Shown: piece by piece, positions 1 through 11,900 of the stretch
How positions within the stretch are numbered: the stretch's first letter is position 1
Layout of the letters: each line of letters begins with the position of its first letter
Origin: Sambucus nigra
Taxonomy: Eukaryota; Streptophyta; Magnoliopsida; Dipsacales; Adoxaceae
Assembly: GCA_949130495.1 (NCBI GenBank)
Contig: OX422208.1
Span: forward strand, 692,803,702-692,867,701
Length of the DNA stretch: 64,000 nt
Direction of reading: 5' to 3'
Made by a program: the position numbers and the translations under genes
Notes under the pieces: generated by a model
What the model saw: the letters and a program-made list of their open reading frames with translations, nothing else
What the model was told of the DNA's origin: nothing
Databases searched by the model: none

Positions 1-605
1 ATCTGATTCGTCCGCTCGATCTGGCCATCCATCTACGGGTGATAGGTTGTGCTCAGTCGTAACTCCGTACCCATCGCCTCTTGAAAACTCTCCCAAAATC
101 AGGACACAAACACCTTATCTCTGTCAGACATGATATTAAGAGGCACTCTGTGGAGTCTCACTATCTCTGCTATGAATATCTGGGCATACTGTCTCGTGGT
201 GTAGTCTGTCCTGGCTGGTAAAAAGTGGGCTACCTTGGTCAACCGATCCACTATTACCCATATCGAATTGTGACCCCTATGAGATGTAGGTAATCCCGTG
301 ATGAAGTCCATGGAAATGCTCTCCCATTTCCACATAGGATTCTGTAATGGTTGTAGAAATCCCGCCAGTCTTTGATGCTCCACCTTTACCAACTGGCAAG
401 TGGCACATTTTAAGACGAACTCGGCAATATCCTTCTTCATCCCGCTCCACCAGTACGGTCTATGCATATCCTGGTACATCTTATCCCCATCGGGATGTAC
501 CGCAAATCGTGAACTGTGTGACTTTGTCATCACCTCATGTTGCAAGTCTTCTCCCTCAAGAACCACCAATCTTCCATTGAAATGTAGACGTCCATCTGAG
601 CCCAC
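1..605 (-). pseudogene. Integrase fragment of the minus-strand chromovirus
   Basis: The reading frame begins near 605 and runs toward position 1. It shows an HHCC-type zinc region (a histidine, HPDGDKMYQ, then CATCQ) followed by the catalytic core, with the first Asp in SMDFITGLP, the second in MSDRDKVF, and the Glu in GQIERTNQ near position 5. Ty3/gypsy integrase inserts the cDNA into the host chromosome. Stops break the frame after KVFVS and before MDGQIE, and another separates it from RNase H near 630. The core is cut by the window edge, so the GPY/F and chromodomain regions that would confirm the chromovirus class cannot be seen. Confidence 0.85.
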
Positions 606-635
606 GGTATAAGACTCGCCCCCCTCTACTAGAAG

Positions 636-2130
636 CTACACTATTTGACTCTGGTAGAATGGATCAGTTGCCTGAGCCTGTACTACTCTCGTAATAATCA
701 GGGGCGTAACTATTATCACAGACATGAAAGATCGGGCCACCGCATCCTGGTGTCCTAACTCCTTCCATTTAGCTTTCCACACCTCGACCACCTCACCGAC
801 TGGCCTATAGATCAACGCATCGGCTACCACGTTAGCCTTCCCTGGGCGGTATTGGATATCAAATTGATAATCATTCATAAACTCAAGCCACCGACGTTGA
901 CACATATTTAACTCCTTCTGCGTGAAGAGGTACTGTAGTGACTTGTGGTCCGTGAATAAATGAAATTTCTCCCTTAGGAGGTAATATCTCCAAATTCGAA
1001 GTGCAAACACGACCGCTACAAACTCCAAATCGTGGGTGGGGTAAGTCCTCTCGTGAGGCTTAAGCTTACGGGAAGCATAAGCTATAGCCTTATTCTCCTG
1101 TTGAAGTACACCTCCAAGTTCTAACAAGGATGCATCAGTGTAGACTAGATACTCCATTCCCGGCCTGGGTAATGCTAACACTGGTGCTGAGGTTAACTTA
1201 TCTTTCAACTCATCGAAGGCTAATTGACAGGCATCACTCCAGATAAATGTCACCCCTTTGCGAGTTAGGTGTGTCAACGGACCCACTATCTTTGAAAACC
1301 CTCGAATGAACCTCCTGTAGTATCTGGCTAAGCCCAAGAAACTGTGTATCTCGATCGGTGTCATAGGCTGTCCCCACTTCCTCACCTCTGACACCTTCCC
1401 CGGATCCACGGATATCCCTCTATCGGAGATGATATGCCCAAAAAACTGGACTTCCTTCAGCCAAAACCCATATTTCTCGTATTTTGCATACAACTCATGC
1501 TGGCATAGTGTCTGCAAAACTTGCCTCAAGTGCTCGGCATGATCCTCCTTGGTTTGTGAGTAAACTAGAATGTCATCTATGAATACAATGACGAACTGGT
1601 CCAGGAACTCTCAAAATATCCTATTCATCAAGTCCATGAACACGGTTGGGGCGTTGGTTAACCCGAAAGGCATAACACTGAATATATAGAAACCATATCT
1701 CTTCAAGAAGAAAGTCTTCGACATATCTTACTCCCTAATACGTAACTAATGGTATCCCAATCTTAAATCAATATTCGAGAAGAAAGTCGTTCCTCTCAAC
1801 TGGTCGAATAAGTCATTGATTCGAGGCAACGGATATTTATTCCATATCGTGACTTTATTCAACTCCCGGTAATCAACACATAACCTCAATGATCCATCCC
1901 TCTTTTTAACGAACACTACAGTAGAACCCCATGGCGAAGTACTCCTACGGATAAACCCCTGCCCCAATAACTACTCAATATGGTCACATAACTCCTTCAT
2001 CTCTGCTGGAGCCATACAATAAGGTGTGCGAGCTATCAGTCGAGTATCTGGCACTAAATCAATAATAAAGTCTTTCTCTCTACTCGGTGGTAACCCCAAA
2101 ATCTCTTGAAATACATCGATAAACTCTCGA
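636..2130 (-). pseudogene. Reverse transcriptase-RNase H of the minus-strand chromovirus
   Basis: The N-terminal RT part (PDTRLIARTPYCMAP, then [20 protein letters not shown]) lies at about 1746-2130. The catalytic FIDDILVYS motif is at about 1565-1600 and keeps both aspartates. The connection and RNase H (YLVYTDASLLELGGVL, then FHLFTDHKSLQYLF) lie at 636-1529. This is the standard Ty3/gypsy RT-RH that copies the RNA template into DNA. The frame is broken by a stop before LLGQGF (near 1970) and by disruptions at about 1530-1745, so no intact enzyme can be made. It sits directly upstream of the integrase part in the same polyprotein. Confidence 0.9.
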
Positions 2131-2189
2131 ACTATAAGAATTGAATCAAGAGGTACGACAACCTTCGTAGAGGTCTCCTACTCAATATA

Positions 2190-2475
2190 TTATAAATGAG
2201 TGGACGATCCTCCCTCAGAGAGAGGCATCGCCACCAGGAACATCTGCTGTACGGGTATGGAAAAAACTGTACTCTTACTAAAACAATCAATCATGGCCCT
2301 ATACCTGACAAGCCAATCCATACCTACAATCGTGTCATACTCGGACATGTCTAATACGAGCATGTCAGCGGGTAAGATAAACTTCCCAATCTCTATACCC
2401 ACTCCCTGATAAATAAAAGAAATAATGGAACCCCTACTCAACGGCGAATCCACACAAGTGACCGTACTCTAATGA
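2190..2475 (-). pseudogene. C-terminal part of the chromovirus aspartic protease and linker
   Basis: The frame gives CVDSPLSRGSIISFIYQGVG followed by DTIVGMDWLVRYRAMIDC. It aligns by eye with the segment after the DTGST active site in the plus-strand chromovirus at 49800-49990. The active-site half is absent: coding similarity stops at about 2475, where LTR-like sequence begins. This is the broken end of an internal deletion that removed gag, the zinc knuckle and the N-terminal protease. The spacer 2131-2189 belongs to the same pol frame but is too degraded to assign. Confidence 0.7.
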
Positions 2476-2479
2476 TGAA

Positions 2480-4787
2480 ATAAAACAACTCTAAATATCT
2501 GAATGTAAATAGGATGGACGGCATGTCCAACTGAAATAGAAGACTGATAAATAAGGAGCAATAGACTCAGAAAGGTCTACTAGCAATATCCTGTAGCCTC
2601 CACAGCAGCTATAGCTCGAAAAATGAATAGAATCTTCTAAGTCTGGTGTCCCTGTGGCTGAGCACCTAAAATACTAGAACAAGAGAAGAGATTTGCAGAA
2701 AAATGGGTCAGAGCCCGAGTAGAAAATAGTTTAAATACAGCAAGTGCTTAAATGGATTTAATTAGCACATATATTATCCATGTTTACTTAGCGTAATCAC
2801 TTGAGATGCTCACCTCTCATCTAATGTGCACACCTAGCGAGTCTAACTACCCATACTAGTCTCGTCATTCTACCTGAAATTTTGTAGGATAATCGTTATG
2901 CCGGATACAATAACTAATAACCCGTAACTAATATTTTATTATTATTTAGGAATAGGTTCAGGGATGTTATAACACATTCTTATAGTATTCTATATTCCCA
3001 ACTGGTGACCCAATAAGTATATGATATAATAAAGTAGCCAACAAGAAACACATAATAGGAACTCCGTATACATATATAAAATCTCACTATGTATACATGC
3101 AAATATATCAACATAGCACCCATGGTTAAGAAACCCCTGGTGCTAGGCATACTCGACTATCTAGTCCCATTGCAACGCTCACGCATAGAGGACAACATGC
3201 TCAATCTCTCAAGAACCATTGAAACATATACACATATTGGAGGCGAACATAGTCCCAAGCTGATGGGCTACACACATACCTACGCACTCATAAGACCGTC
3301 ACCACTATCATTCTCACAGATAGCCCGTACCTAGGTTCCATGCTCTAGTGGTATGACTCAAAATCCCCCGAAGGCACACAAGATATTGTCGTCCATAACG
3401 CATTAACCCCCGTTCAATGGCCAATAGCTAGGTATGTGATACACATGATATTCCAAGTAATAAGCATCCACACAACTTATATACATTAATAGGTAATCAC
3501 ATAACCTAAATACTATAATCCGTAAGTACTATTAACTCCATTACTCTCCTTGATACTCGTATATATATAAATCCTCTCTAGGACTTACATCCCCTCCTAG
3601 GTTTCCACACAAATTCAATACCCCAGGTACCATTACTCCTTAATTCCTTAACGTTTTGTAAATTTAACTCACCCGTAACTCATGAAGGTTAATACACTTA
3701 TATAGATAACCTTGGGAATATTTCCACCCCAAACAAACCCTAAAAACCCATTCAGGAATTTCGTTAGAAGTTTCAGGATTCTTGTTCGAACGAGTTCGTT
3801 TGAACGAAGTTACCACTTCAAACGAACTCATCAACTCATTAGAAAGATCGTTGGAATTCTCATTAGAAGTCTCATTCAAATGAGGTCATTCGAACGACCT
3901 GGGTAGGTCTTCTAACAAAAATTCCGAACAGACCCAGTTCTTCCCCAACTTCGATTTTTCTCAACTTTTAATCCTCAAAAACATATGAATACTCAACCCA
4001 ATCCAGATCAAATGTTCCTACACTATTCCCAGTCACCTTAATACACTTTTTAACACGAATTAAAGGTCAAATCCTTATAAAAATAATCGAAATTAAATAA
4101 TATCTAAAACTTCCAATAATTCTCTTAAATATGAACCTAGAATTTTAGTTGTGCAAAACTCTTATCTTAATTCGTGAATAAGACATATAATTCCCAGATT
4201 TTATTAGTCTTATCAAGGGCATGACCTCTACATGCATACCCATCTCCAATTCATTAGTTTTCTTCATCATTTAATCTAATTAAATCTAATTTTTCTTTGC
4301 ACCAAATTTATATTATCAAACCTAAATTAACAGGAACAATATATGCTAAAAGAGGAGCAAGATAAACACATGCCTTGAAATGAACTTCTGATTCTTGGAC
4401 TGAAATTGGTATGGGAACGATCCTCTTGACACGATCTACGCGCCGGTGTAATTTTTGGAGTGTAAGCTTCAGTTCTTGGCTTAGGGCTCTAATGGAGTCT
4501 TCTCCTTCCTTGGATCTCTCTCTCTTTTCTCTCTTTCTCACGTAAGCTGAAACTGACAGACCACTAACCCTCAATGCTTTGAATTAAAATCAATTTTCAT
4601 CCCTTTAATTACCCAAAAATCCCAAAAGACCAAAATACCCCTCCGGGGTATCATTTTGGGCTAAAATGTCCCGAACTCCAATTTAAATATCCGGGTAGTG
4701 TTTTATGACCATTTCGATCCTTCTGAACACTTTGGCGCACTCAAAATAGTCATCCGAGTTATATAGAAATAATTTACCTTTTTAACC
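2480..4787 (-). repeat. Minus-strand chromovirus LTR, distal part (split by the Tat insertion)
   Basis: This AT-rich non-coding block continues the LTR that starts at 23760 on the minus strand. It shares a core (GGGTCAGAGCCCGAGT at 2704) and the following leader-like stretch with the LTRs of the LARD element at 53206 and 59281, so the two families are related. It contains a palindrome cluster and a TATA box. The 3' end of the LTR and the primer site are missing at the junction near 2475. Several short ATG frames inside it are not credible genes. Confidence 0.7.
3697..3897 (-). promoter_or_regulatory. Palindrome cluster and TATA box in the minus-strand chromovirus LTR
   Basis: On the minus strand a TATA box, CTATATAAG, lies at 3697-3705. 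About 80 bp upstream of it (3784-3897) is a run of short self-complementary motifs: GTTCGAAC at 3784, TTCGTTTGAACGAA just after it, AACGAACT, and CATTCGAACG near 3887. The position, roughly 1.1 kb into the LTR when the Tat insertion is removed, is where U3 promoter elements belong. Use as a promoter is inferred, not shown. Confidence 0.55.
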
Positions 4788-5019
4788 TATAGAAACCCCA
4801 TTCCATTACCCCCAACTCTCCTTAGGTCCCTAGTACCTCCCTTCATCACTACAAACCCAGGTCATGTCCCCAGTACTGACCTAGAAGCCATCGGGCACTC
4901 CCCAGCTCAGTTTGACCAAAAAGTCAAACTCTTCATCTTGATTGGGACTGAATGAATCCTCAAAGGGAACTGAATACCCTTTCCAATGGTCCATCCAGTG
5001 CGCGATTCCGACTTACCAT

Positions 5020-5390
5020 GCGGACGAACGATCCATTTGCGTCTGAAACTTGACCTAGAGGCCACCGAGATCTCCCGAGCTCTGTTTGACCTAAGTTAGC
5101 TCTTCATATTGACCGAGGCTGAATGAATCTTCGAAGGGCATTGAATACCCTTTCCAACGGTCCATCCCGTGCGCGATTCTGACTTACCATGCGGACGAAC
5201 GATCCGTTTGACTCCAAGAGGTCACCGGACGGTTCCATGGGCATATTGACCAAAGTCAACTCCCCAAAATGGGTCAAACTCTTTGGAATGTCTAATTACA
5301 TCTCCTAACCTTTCCAATGGTCCACCCCGAGCATGATTTGGACTTACCATGCGGACGAACGATCCGTTTGCGTCCGAATGATTTCCCGTC
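5020..5390 (+). repeat. Degenerate about 170-bp direct repeats in Tat LTR U3
   Basis: The phrase CATGCGGACGAACGATCC occurs three times in this LTR (about 5019, 5191 and 5350) at 160-172 bp spacing. It is flanked by repeated text such as CCTTTCCAACGGTCCATCCC and a TTTGACC-type box, and the 3' LTR repeats the same arrangement at 21680-22040. These are subrepeats of U3, a common place for enhancer-like repeats in plant LTRs; function is unknown. Confidence 0.7.
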
Positions 5391-5595
5391 CAATGGATCG
5401 ACAAATGCTTCTGAGCCATATTTGATCGAAAGTAAACTCCCGAACTCGGGATCGGTCCAAAGGACTTTCAAAGGTCTCTAAATTACCTTTACAACGGTAT
5501 GAACCGTGCACGATTCTGACCAATGATTTGCCCTCGGCAGCCTATTTTCAGAAAAGGCATGAAACACACTGCCAAACGGCAGGTCCTAGACTCTA

Positions 5596-5664
5596 CCTAT
5601 CGGCAGTTGCCGATAGGCAGGACCAGGTCTATGCCGATCGGAAGTGACTTGGGCCTATAAAAGG
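5596..5664 (+). promoter_or_regulatory. Tat LTR promoter: inverted repeat module plus TATA box
   Basis: A perfect 10-bp inverted repeat (CCTATCGGCA at 5596-5605, TGCCGATAGG at 5608-5617) is followed by TGCCGATCGG at 5632. Fourteen bases further on is the TATA box CTATAAAAGG (5655-5664). The 3' LTR has a degraded copy with the TATA at 22318-22327. This is the expected RNA polymerase II start region for genomic RNA. The same palindrome type recurs at both antisense-gene promoters of this element. Confidence 0.75.
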
Positions 5665-6870
5665 AGGCCTTCACCTCATTTTCAAGGGAAGCCCAGATCT
5701 GATAAAATTTACTCTCAACGAATCCTAGAAACCTCTCTCGAAGGCAGCGTGATTTCAACATCCAAATCCCTTTTTTACTTACACTTTTCATCATCCTTTT
5801 CATCAAACTTGGTGAATTATCCACTCTCCATCATCATCCAAGTGCAAGGGATTCTCTCCAACATTCAAGATCAAGATCAAGATCTTCAAGAAGGTCCAAC
5901 TTTCTCAACTTTCTCTAAAATTCTCTTAAATTTGCAATAACTTGTTTTATTACTTAGCACTTTTTATTATCTCATCTCACACATCCTAATATACTTTTTA
6001 TTTAGTATTATTGCACATATCTTATTTTCATACAAAAACCCAAAAAAATAAGAAAAAGAGGGTTTGCTCATAAATTCCAAATAGGGATCCTCATATTTTT
6101 CTCACAACTAAAACACTTTTTCTACCCACACACACACTCACAAATAAGAGATCCTCCCATTTGGATTTATGGGATAAACCCCACCCCTCATTTTGTATGC
6201 GAACTACGTGGACTTTGATGCCTTTATAGGCTACGTAGGCGTCTCGGGGTAAAACCCAAGACTCGAGTCCTTTTTCTCACTTTTTCTCTCATTTTCTATC
6301 TTCTCTAAATCCACTTTCCTTATATTCTATATATTTGCTCTTAGTGATGTATTACTCCATATGCGTTATCGTTCCATTATAACGATCAACGTAAGGGTAA
6401 TCACATAAATCTTATTTTTTTAATATTTTTATATCTTCCTACGGATGACTCACTTTATCTTTTCCATGATATAAGTCGAGGATTCCTACCTCCATTATAT
6501 ATATACACATGCACACATATCACCGGGGCGGAGGAATATAAAGAAAAATAGAAAATATCCATGAGAGACCGAAAGGGAGGAATGGGTGCTTAACACCTTC
6601 CCATTTCGTAACTAAGCCTCTGAACCCTTCTCGAATCTTTTTGGTTTCGCATGCACTAGTATGTCTTTGGATGCCATCCTTCGGGATGGCTTCCCCTTTT
6701 TCTTTTATCTGTTTTGAGTAAAATAGACTGGCGACTCTGAATCTCTCTACATTTTTACACCTCATCTCAAATGACGCCGGCCAAAGCGCTCCCAAGAGGG
6801 ATACGCGGGACCCGAGGATCCTCTCCCTTCGCGTGCCCCCCCGCGCGGCGAGGATCGAGGATGGCCACAG

Positions 6871-6888
6871 TGGCGACTCTGCTGGGGA
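6871..6888 (+). other. Primer binding site for tRNA-Arg
   Basis: TGGCGACTCTGCTGGGGA begins one base after the LTR end. It is complementary, with a single mismatch, to the 3' end of plant tRNA-Arg(ACG) including CCA. Tat/Ogre elements are known to use tRNA-Arg as the minus-strand primer, which supports the lineage call. Confidence 0.85.
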
Positions 6889-8153
6889 TATGTGTATTTC
6901 TTATGAGGGCTTGAATCTATTTACATGGATGTTATATTTGTTTATATTCCCCCTATATCTGCATGTTCCCTTTTTTTCCATATGTATCCCATGCTTATGC
7001 TTATGTTCACACACTTGTAGAAAATTCTCCATGCACCCTTCACACCACGTGCACCCAAGATCACATATATCCATATGTTGCACGCATCACCTATCCATAC
7101 TTGGTGTACCTTTGGTACTTGTACTTTGCTCCCTGTTTGGCATAATCAAGAAAGGCATTATCATCATAAGATACTAATAAGAGAATTATGCATGATTCAC
7201 ACGACATCACCAAAGAGCATTGTTATTGACCAAATTTTACCCAGTAACTAGAGGCTCACTTCGTGATGGGCGCTGGTCTGGCAGGTCGCAGTTAGCCTAA
7301 GCGATATGACTCTCACCTTCCATTGGCCAAGTACCTTCGACGTATATCGAACAGTTCCACCGCATCGTACCGCTTGACCTAAGTCATGATGGGAGGTATA
7401 TCGCAGGGAATTCGTTCACGTACGCCGAGTATATCGAATTTGGTCTCACACGTACCGTCCCCACGAGGTATATAGTGAGGCAATTCACGTACACTCAGGT
7501 ATATCAAATGGCTTGTCCACACATACCGACTGCCTGCAAGAGCAAGACGTATATTGTGGAAGTCACGCCAAAGGGGGGAACCCATTCCAATTCACCCAAC
7601 CAAACTGCATACCCGCATATAGGTGTCAAACCTAGGACACGCACTTTAGATTGCCGGTTTTGACCCGAAACTTTGCCGAAATTCCGGGTCGATCTGTCGC
7701 TTAAATTTTTACGCATTTTTAAAACGGTACCCTGTCCGTGAGCCTGGTTACAAGTCCAGCCATAGCTTTGCATATATTAAAAACCCACTTTTCTAGGCTC
7801 GGGTCCCATCCGGCATTGCATTTAGGAGAATTAAATACAAGTGAGAACATAATAATCATAATAATCATGTTGAGTTCCATCTCCAAAAACATTTCTCCCT
7901 TCTTTATCAAAAATCCAAAAATATTTCTCCCTTATTTATCAAAAATCCAAAAACATTTCTCCCTTCTTTATCAAAAATCAAAAAAATAGTTTCTTCCCTT
8001 TTTTCTCAAAAATAAATCTCATCCTACGCCTTCTCAGGTCGATTGCAAGCCCTTGGTCTAGCTCCCTATTGACATTGGTCTTCAGTCAAATCATCTCGGA
8101 ATTTCATCCGTTCCTCTACTACTTCTTCTGAGTCCGAAATCCATCCACTTTCC
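6889..8153 (+). other. Tat 5' leader with short repeats; no credible gene
   Basis: This stretch between primer site and gag ATG shows no protein domain. At 7335-7560 the phrase GTATAT (often GAGGTATATCG) recurs about six times at 30-60 bp spacing, mixed with repeated CACGTAC boxes. At 7886-7980 three nearly identical about 34-bp units (ATTTCTCCCTTCTTTATCAA) stand in tandem. Packaging, dimerisation or translation control are possible roles for such leader repeats, but nothing here decides between them. Small ATG frames in this stretch are unlikely to be genes. Confidence 0.6.
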
Positions 8154-9590
8154 ATGGAGAATACAGATCAAGCACCAGTCATACAGCCAGATCTAACGAC
8201 AGTCCTAACTCAGCTCGTGTCCAAGATTGGCAACCTCCAAACTGAGTTCCGAGAGATACAACGAAACGAAGTTCCAATTCCTCAAGAGCCCGAGGCCCTA
8301 TTCCCTCATTCTATGGGTCCACTCGAGCCTATTTAGGTTCCCGAAGAATATCAGCACGCTCCACGTGCCCCTCCTGTTAATGGGTCGTCGCCTGCCCAGC
8401 TTCCTATGCTAAACATTACCCAGCCTATGGCTAACCTGCCTGTAGTCGTTGATCCAAAGGAGGAGGGGTTGAATAAAGTCAAATAGGATCTCAAGATGCT
8501 CACCAAGAAGTTTGAGCAAGTCAGGATCTCTGGGAATTACATGGACGACACCCATATGTCTCCTTATCCTAAAGCGAGGTTACCCGAGAAGTTCAAGATG
8601 GAAAATATTGAGAAGTTAGGAGGGAGTGGACCCCCGATTGTTCATCTTCGCAGTTATCATCGTTCCATGACTCTACTAGGGGCTTCTAAAGGAGTGATAG
8701 CCCAATTATTTCAGTAAACTTTGAAGAATAGTGCCCTCCGATGGTTTTTATCTCTTGAGGAATCTAGAATTCGTAGCTGGGAGGATGTAGCTCGAGAATT
8801 CATGTCGCAGTACAAATACAACGAAGAGCTTGAGGTCACCCGTCATGATTTAGAGATGCTCAAATAAAATCCTGGGGAATCAGTTAGTAACTTCATAACC
8901 CGGTGGAGGGAACAAGCAGCTACCATGACCAATCGGCCATCCGAGGAAGAACAGGTCAACATAGTGAAGAAAAAATTCTTGCCCCATGTCCAAGCGACGA
9001 TGGGAGGACAATACTATCCCCACTTCCGAGCTCTCAGAGAGGCAGGAGTAGAAATTGAGGAAAGACTTGTTAAAAGAGAGGTTGAACCGAATAAGGTTTT
9101 CGGATAGTTCACCCCTAGAAAGTATGACAAGCTTGCTAGTGCTACAGTCTCAACCATCAATAACATCTCTCAACCAACCACATCGTGGGCACCAGAAAAC
9201 CTCCCTGCTCCCCTCTCCAAAGTTTACCAAGCCCTATTAAATCGAAACCTCATCAAACCCTTGGATCCCCGTCCATTACCAAATCCACTCCTACGAAACT
9301 TCAAGGCCGATGCTCATTGCGCCTTTCACCAAACTGTCGGCCATACCACCGACCAATGCTTTCACCTTCAAAACATAATCCAAGATCTCATTGACGGGGG
9401 TACCATCGCCCCACCAGCCAATCCTAAGCCAAACACTTCTCACAATCCACTCCCAAATCATACCAATGCCATCTTCTTAGAAGAAAACCCAAATTTTGAT
9501 CCATCAACTCAAATCACACCCATATACTCTCCTAAACCTCTTCAAATTTGCCCATATTTCCTCCTACACCCTACTAGCATCGCTGATTAG
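8154..9590 (+). pseudogene. Gag of the Tat element, broken by in-frame stops
   Basis: A single frame starts at ATG 8154 (MENTDQAPVI) and runs to 9590, interrupted by stops at 8334, 8484, 8715, 8865 and 9105. The retrotransposon gag core is clear: LRWFLSLEESRIRSWEDVAREF, then GESVSNFITRWREQA at about 8875. Near 9310-9365 is a CX2HX4HX4C-type knuckle, CAFHQTVGHTTDQC, followed by LQNIIQDLID, typical of Tat gag. Gag forms the particle that packages the RNA. Every stop is one base from a Gln codon (CAA or CAG), which suggests point decay rather than rearrangement. The frame stays open past 9590 into pol with further stops. Confidence 0.9.
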
Positions 9591-11087
9591 GCACTGTCAC
9601 TCCTTACCAGAGCATGCATCGCTGTCCGTACCCATTCTGAAAATGGAAATATGGAATTGTCAGAGGTGTTAAACCAACTCCTAGAGTTCGGGCTGAAATT
9701 GCCCTCATAGATGGTCATCGATTGCCAGAGGTTCAGCAAACTGTTCTTAGAAGCACAAAAGTGGGCTCGATATTCAGACAGGTGGGTGGTACCAACTGAC
9801 AAAGTCAGTTTAAATGATGTTGTCCAGATTATGGCAGAATTATTCAGGTAAACCAATAGAATTTGTAGTATCACGGGGTTACTTGACACTTTGAAGCTAC
9901 AAGGGTGCTTGGTCCCTTCAATCACACATATCCCCTTAGAATGGGGGGACCTGTCTGAAGAAGCCGTTGAAGTTATGGAATGCATTAACTTTACATGGAA
10001 AGACATAATTATTGCCACCGGATGGGGGGAAGAATTCAAAAATTCGAGCGAAGAACAAGCTTCAGGAAGAGCTGGCCTAGTAGCTGACATATGTGGGATG
10101 ATATCATTTGAATAACTCCTCGGAGAAATAAACAGGGTGGCAGAACAACCTGAGATTGAAGAGGAAATGGAATTCATGTTCTTTCCCTCTTCAGTAAATC
10201 ACATGACCAGATCAGGGAGACATTACCAGGTTCCAAGCTCACTGCCAGCAAATGACAAAGGAAAGGGCATTGAAAACCTTCCTATGCCAGAGATGACCAT
10301 TAAGGAGAGCAAGATCCTCGATCAACTGAAGAAAACTCAAGCTAACATTACTCTATGGGGACTTTTCATGTCTTCCCAGCTGCACAGAAATGCTTTAATC
10401 AAGCTGCTCACTGGATCCACAGTTCCTCCTTCTACCACACTGGAAGAAGCGATAAATTTGGTCGGATCCTTAACCTCTGCCCGAATGCTATCATTTTATG
10501 AAGAAGAAATCCCCAGAATTGGGCCAAATCACAATCATGCACTCAACATCTCCGTCGAAGTTATGGGGAAGGCCGTGCCACTCTCCCTTTTCGATAACGG
10601 ATCCGCCTTGAATGTTTACCCTCTGAGAACCTTCAAGTGTTTAGGCCTGAAAGAAAATGACCTCGCTCCAACCTCCGCTGCTATACGTGCCTACGATAAT
10701 ACCCGTCGTGAGGCGATGGGATCCATAAAACTGTTAATAGGGGTTGGCCCTATAAACCCTGTCGTTGAATTCCAAGTCATAGACATCCCAACTTATTTCA
10801 ACCTGTTGCTCGGATGACCCTGTCTCCACAGTATCAAAGGCGTGTCTTCCTCACTCCATCAGAAATTGAAGTTCTTCACCGACGGGCGAGTTATCACCAT
10901 TTTGGGCAACGAAAAAAATGTTGAGGGTGCAAGCACCAGCAGTCCAATCCTTGAGATACAGCACGGGTCAAATGATATGCTCCTATCAGGATTCCAAGTT
11001 GAGCCACTCCTACTCCCAGCAGGGGACGGTTTCAAAGAAAGGGTTTGTCCAGAATATGACCCTCATGGCAATATCAATGTAATTTAG
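9591..11087 (+). pseudogene. Tat pol N-terminus with aspartic protease
   Basis: It continues the gag frame. A segment of unknown function (MVIDCQRFSKLFLEAQKWA and on, 9600-10136) is followed at 10137 by an acidic stretch and the motif NHMTRSGRHY. The protease-like domain lies at 10540-10815 with LFDNGSALNVYPLRTF at the active-site position and FQVIDIPTYFNLLLG downstream. Many Tat proteases read D-x-G-S-A-L-N, and here the residue after Asp is Asn. A second block, SSLHQKLKFFTDGRVITI, follows at 10842. Stops at 9708, 9849, 10113 and 10815 break the frame. It would process the polyprotein. Confidence 0.8.
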
Positions 11088-11900
11088 ATGTTCAGAAACG
11101 TGTACTTCATTTCCGGACTGGGGCTAGGGTAAAGGCAGCAACGGATACTTGAGACCGTCAAACTAAAGAAATCTTTTCCTCCTTGTGGCTTTGGGTATCA
11201 ACCATCAGAACAAGAGCTCAGAATGATCCACTAATCTCGACCAAAGAGAAGATTAGACTGCACCTGAACTATCCCAGAAGACTCCTTGAATGGAGGATTC
11301 ATCAAAGAAGGCGAAGACTTCCACTTTTGCGGTTTTCCAGAACCATGGTATGACCACACAGACAAGAAGATGAGGTTGAGAATGGAGATATTTTTCCAAG
11401 ATAGCTACCCATGGGCCGAAAGTTTCCAACATCGCATATAACCGCTCATTAAAGATACCAAAAAGACTGAGGAAAGTGATTTTGAAGAATCCTTCAACTT
11501 ATAGACTCTGGGGCTGACACTCTGCATGGTTCATTCAAGCACTACATCAATGGATCCATCTCGTCTGATTAAAGTTATTGATATACCTCTCCTCAACTGG
11601 TATGCTGCGCCAGTTCTACCTCTTGAAACCCCCCAACCCCAATGTTCACCTTATTTCTTCTTCTACTATCTATCCTAGTTCAAATGTAATCGAGACCTCT
11701 TTTGATAAGGTTCTCAATGTTGTTTTTCCTATCAATGAAATAAACGAAGATTTTGAGTATCTTGTTGTGCCTTACATTAACTGCTTGGATTCTAATCAAA
11801 CTTTTGATGATGATGATTTTGCAAATGAACAATTCTTAACTGATCTAAATAAGGTTAATAATAAACAACATAATCGCGTTCAAGTTAATGAAGAATAGAC
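11088..11900 (+). pseudogene. Protease-RT linker of the Tat element, frameshifted
   Basis: Coding traces continue with frame changes. One frame reads FRNVYFISGLGLG and later EDSLNGGFIKEGEDFHFCGF and WYDHTDKKMRLRMEIFF; another open frame at 11578-11898 carries an acid-rich stretch ending VQVNEE. A frameshift must lie between 11087 and 11578, because RT is in a different frame from gag. No enzymatic domain is recognised; linkers of this kind are normal between Tat protease and RT. Confidence 0.6.

Larger units (their letters stand above)
4788..6869 (+). repeat. 5' LTR of the Tat element
   Basis: It is 2082 bp and aligns along its length with 21451-23519. It should begin TGTAGACACCCC as the 3' copy does, but here the start is mutated to TATAGAAACCCC; it ends GGATGGCCACA. 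It contains a U3 palindrome module, a TATA box at 5655-5664, tandem CATGCGGACGAACGATCC repeats near 5020-5380, and a downstream TACGTGG/TACGTAGG box pair near 6205-6240. Confidence 0.93.

Noticed and set aside
6901..7177. Cys/His-rich frames in the Tat leader
   Set aside because: No ordered zinc-finger spacing, frames overlap on both strands, and the position is an untranslated leader.
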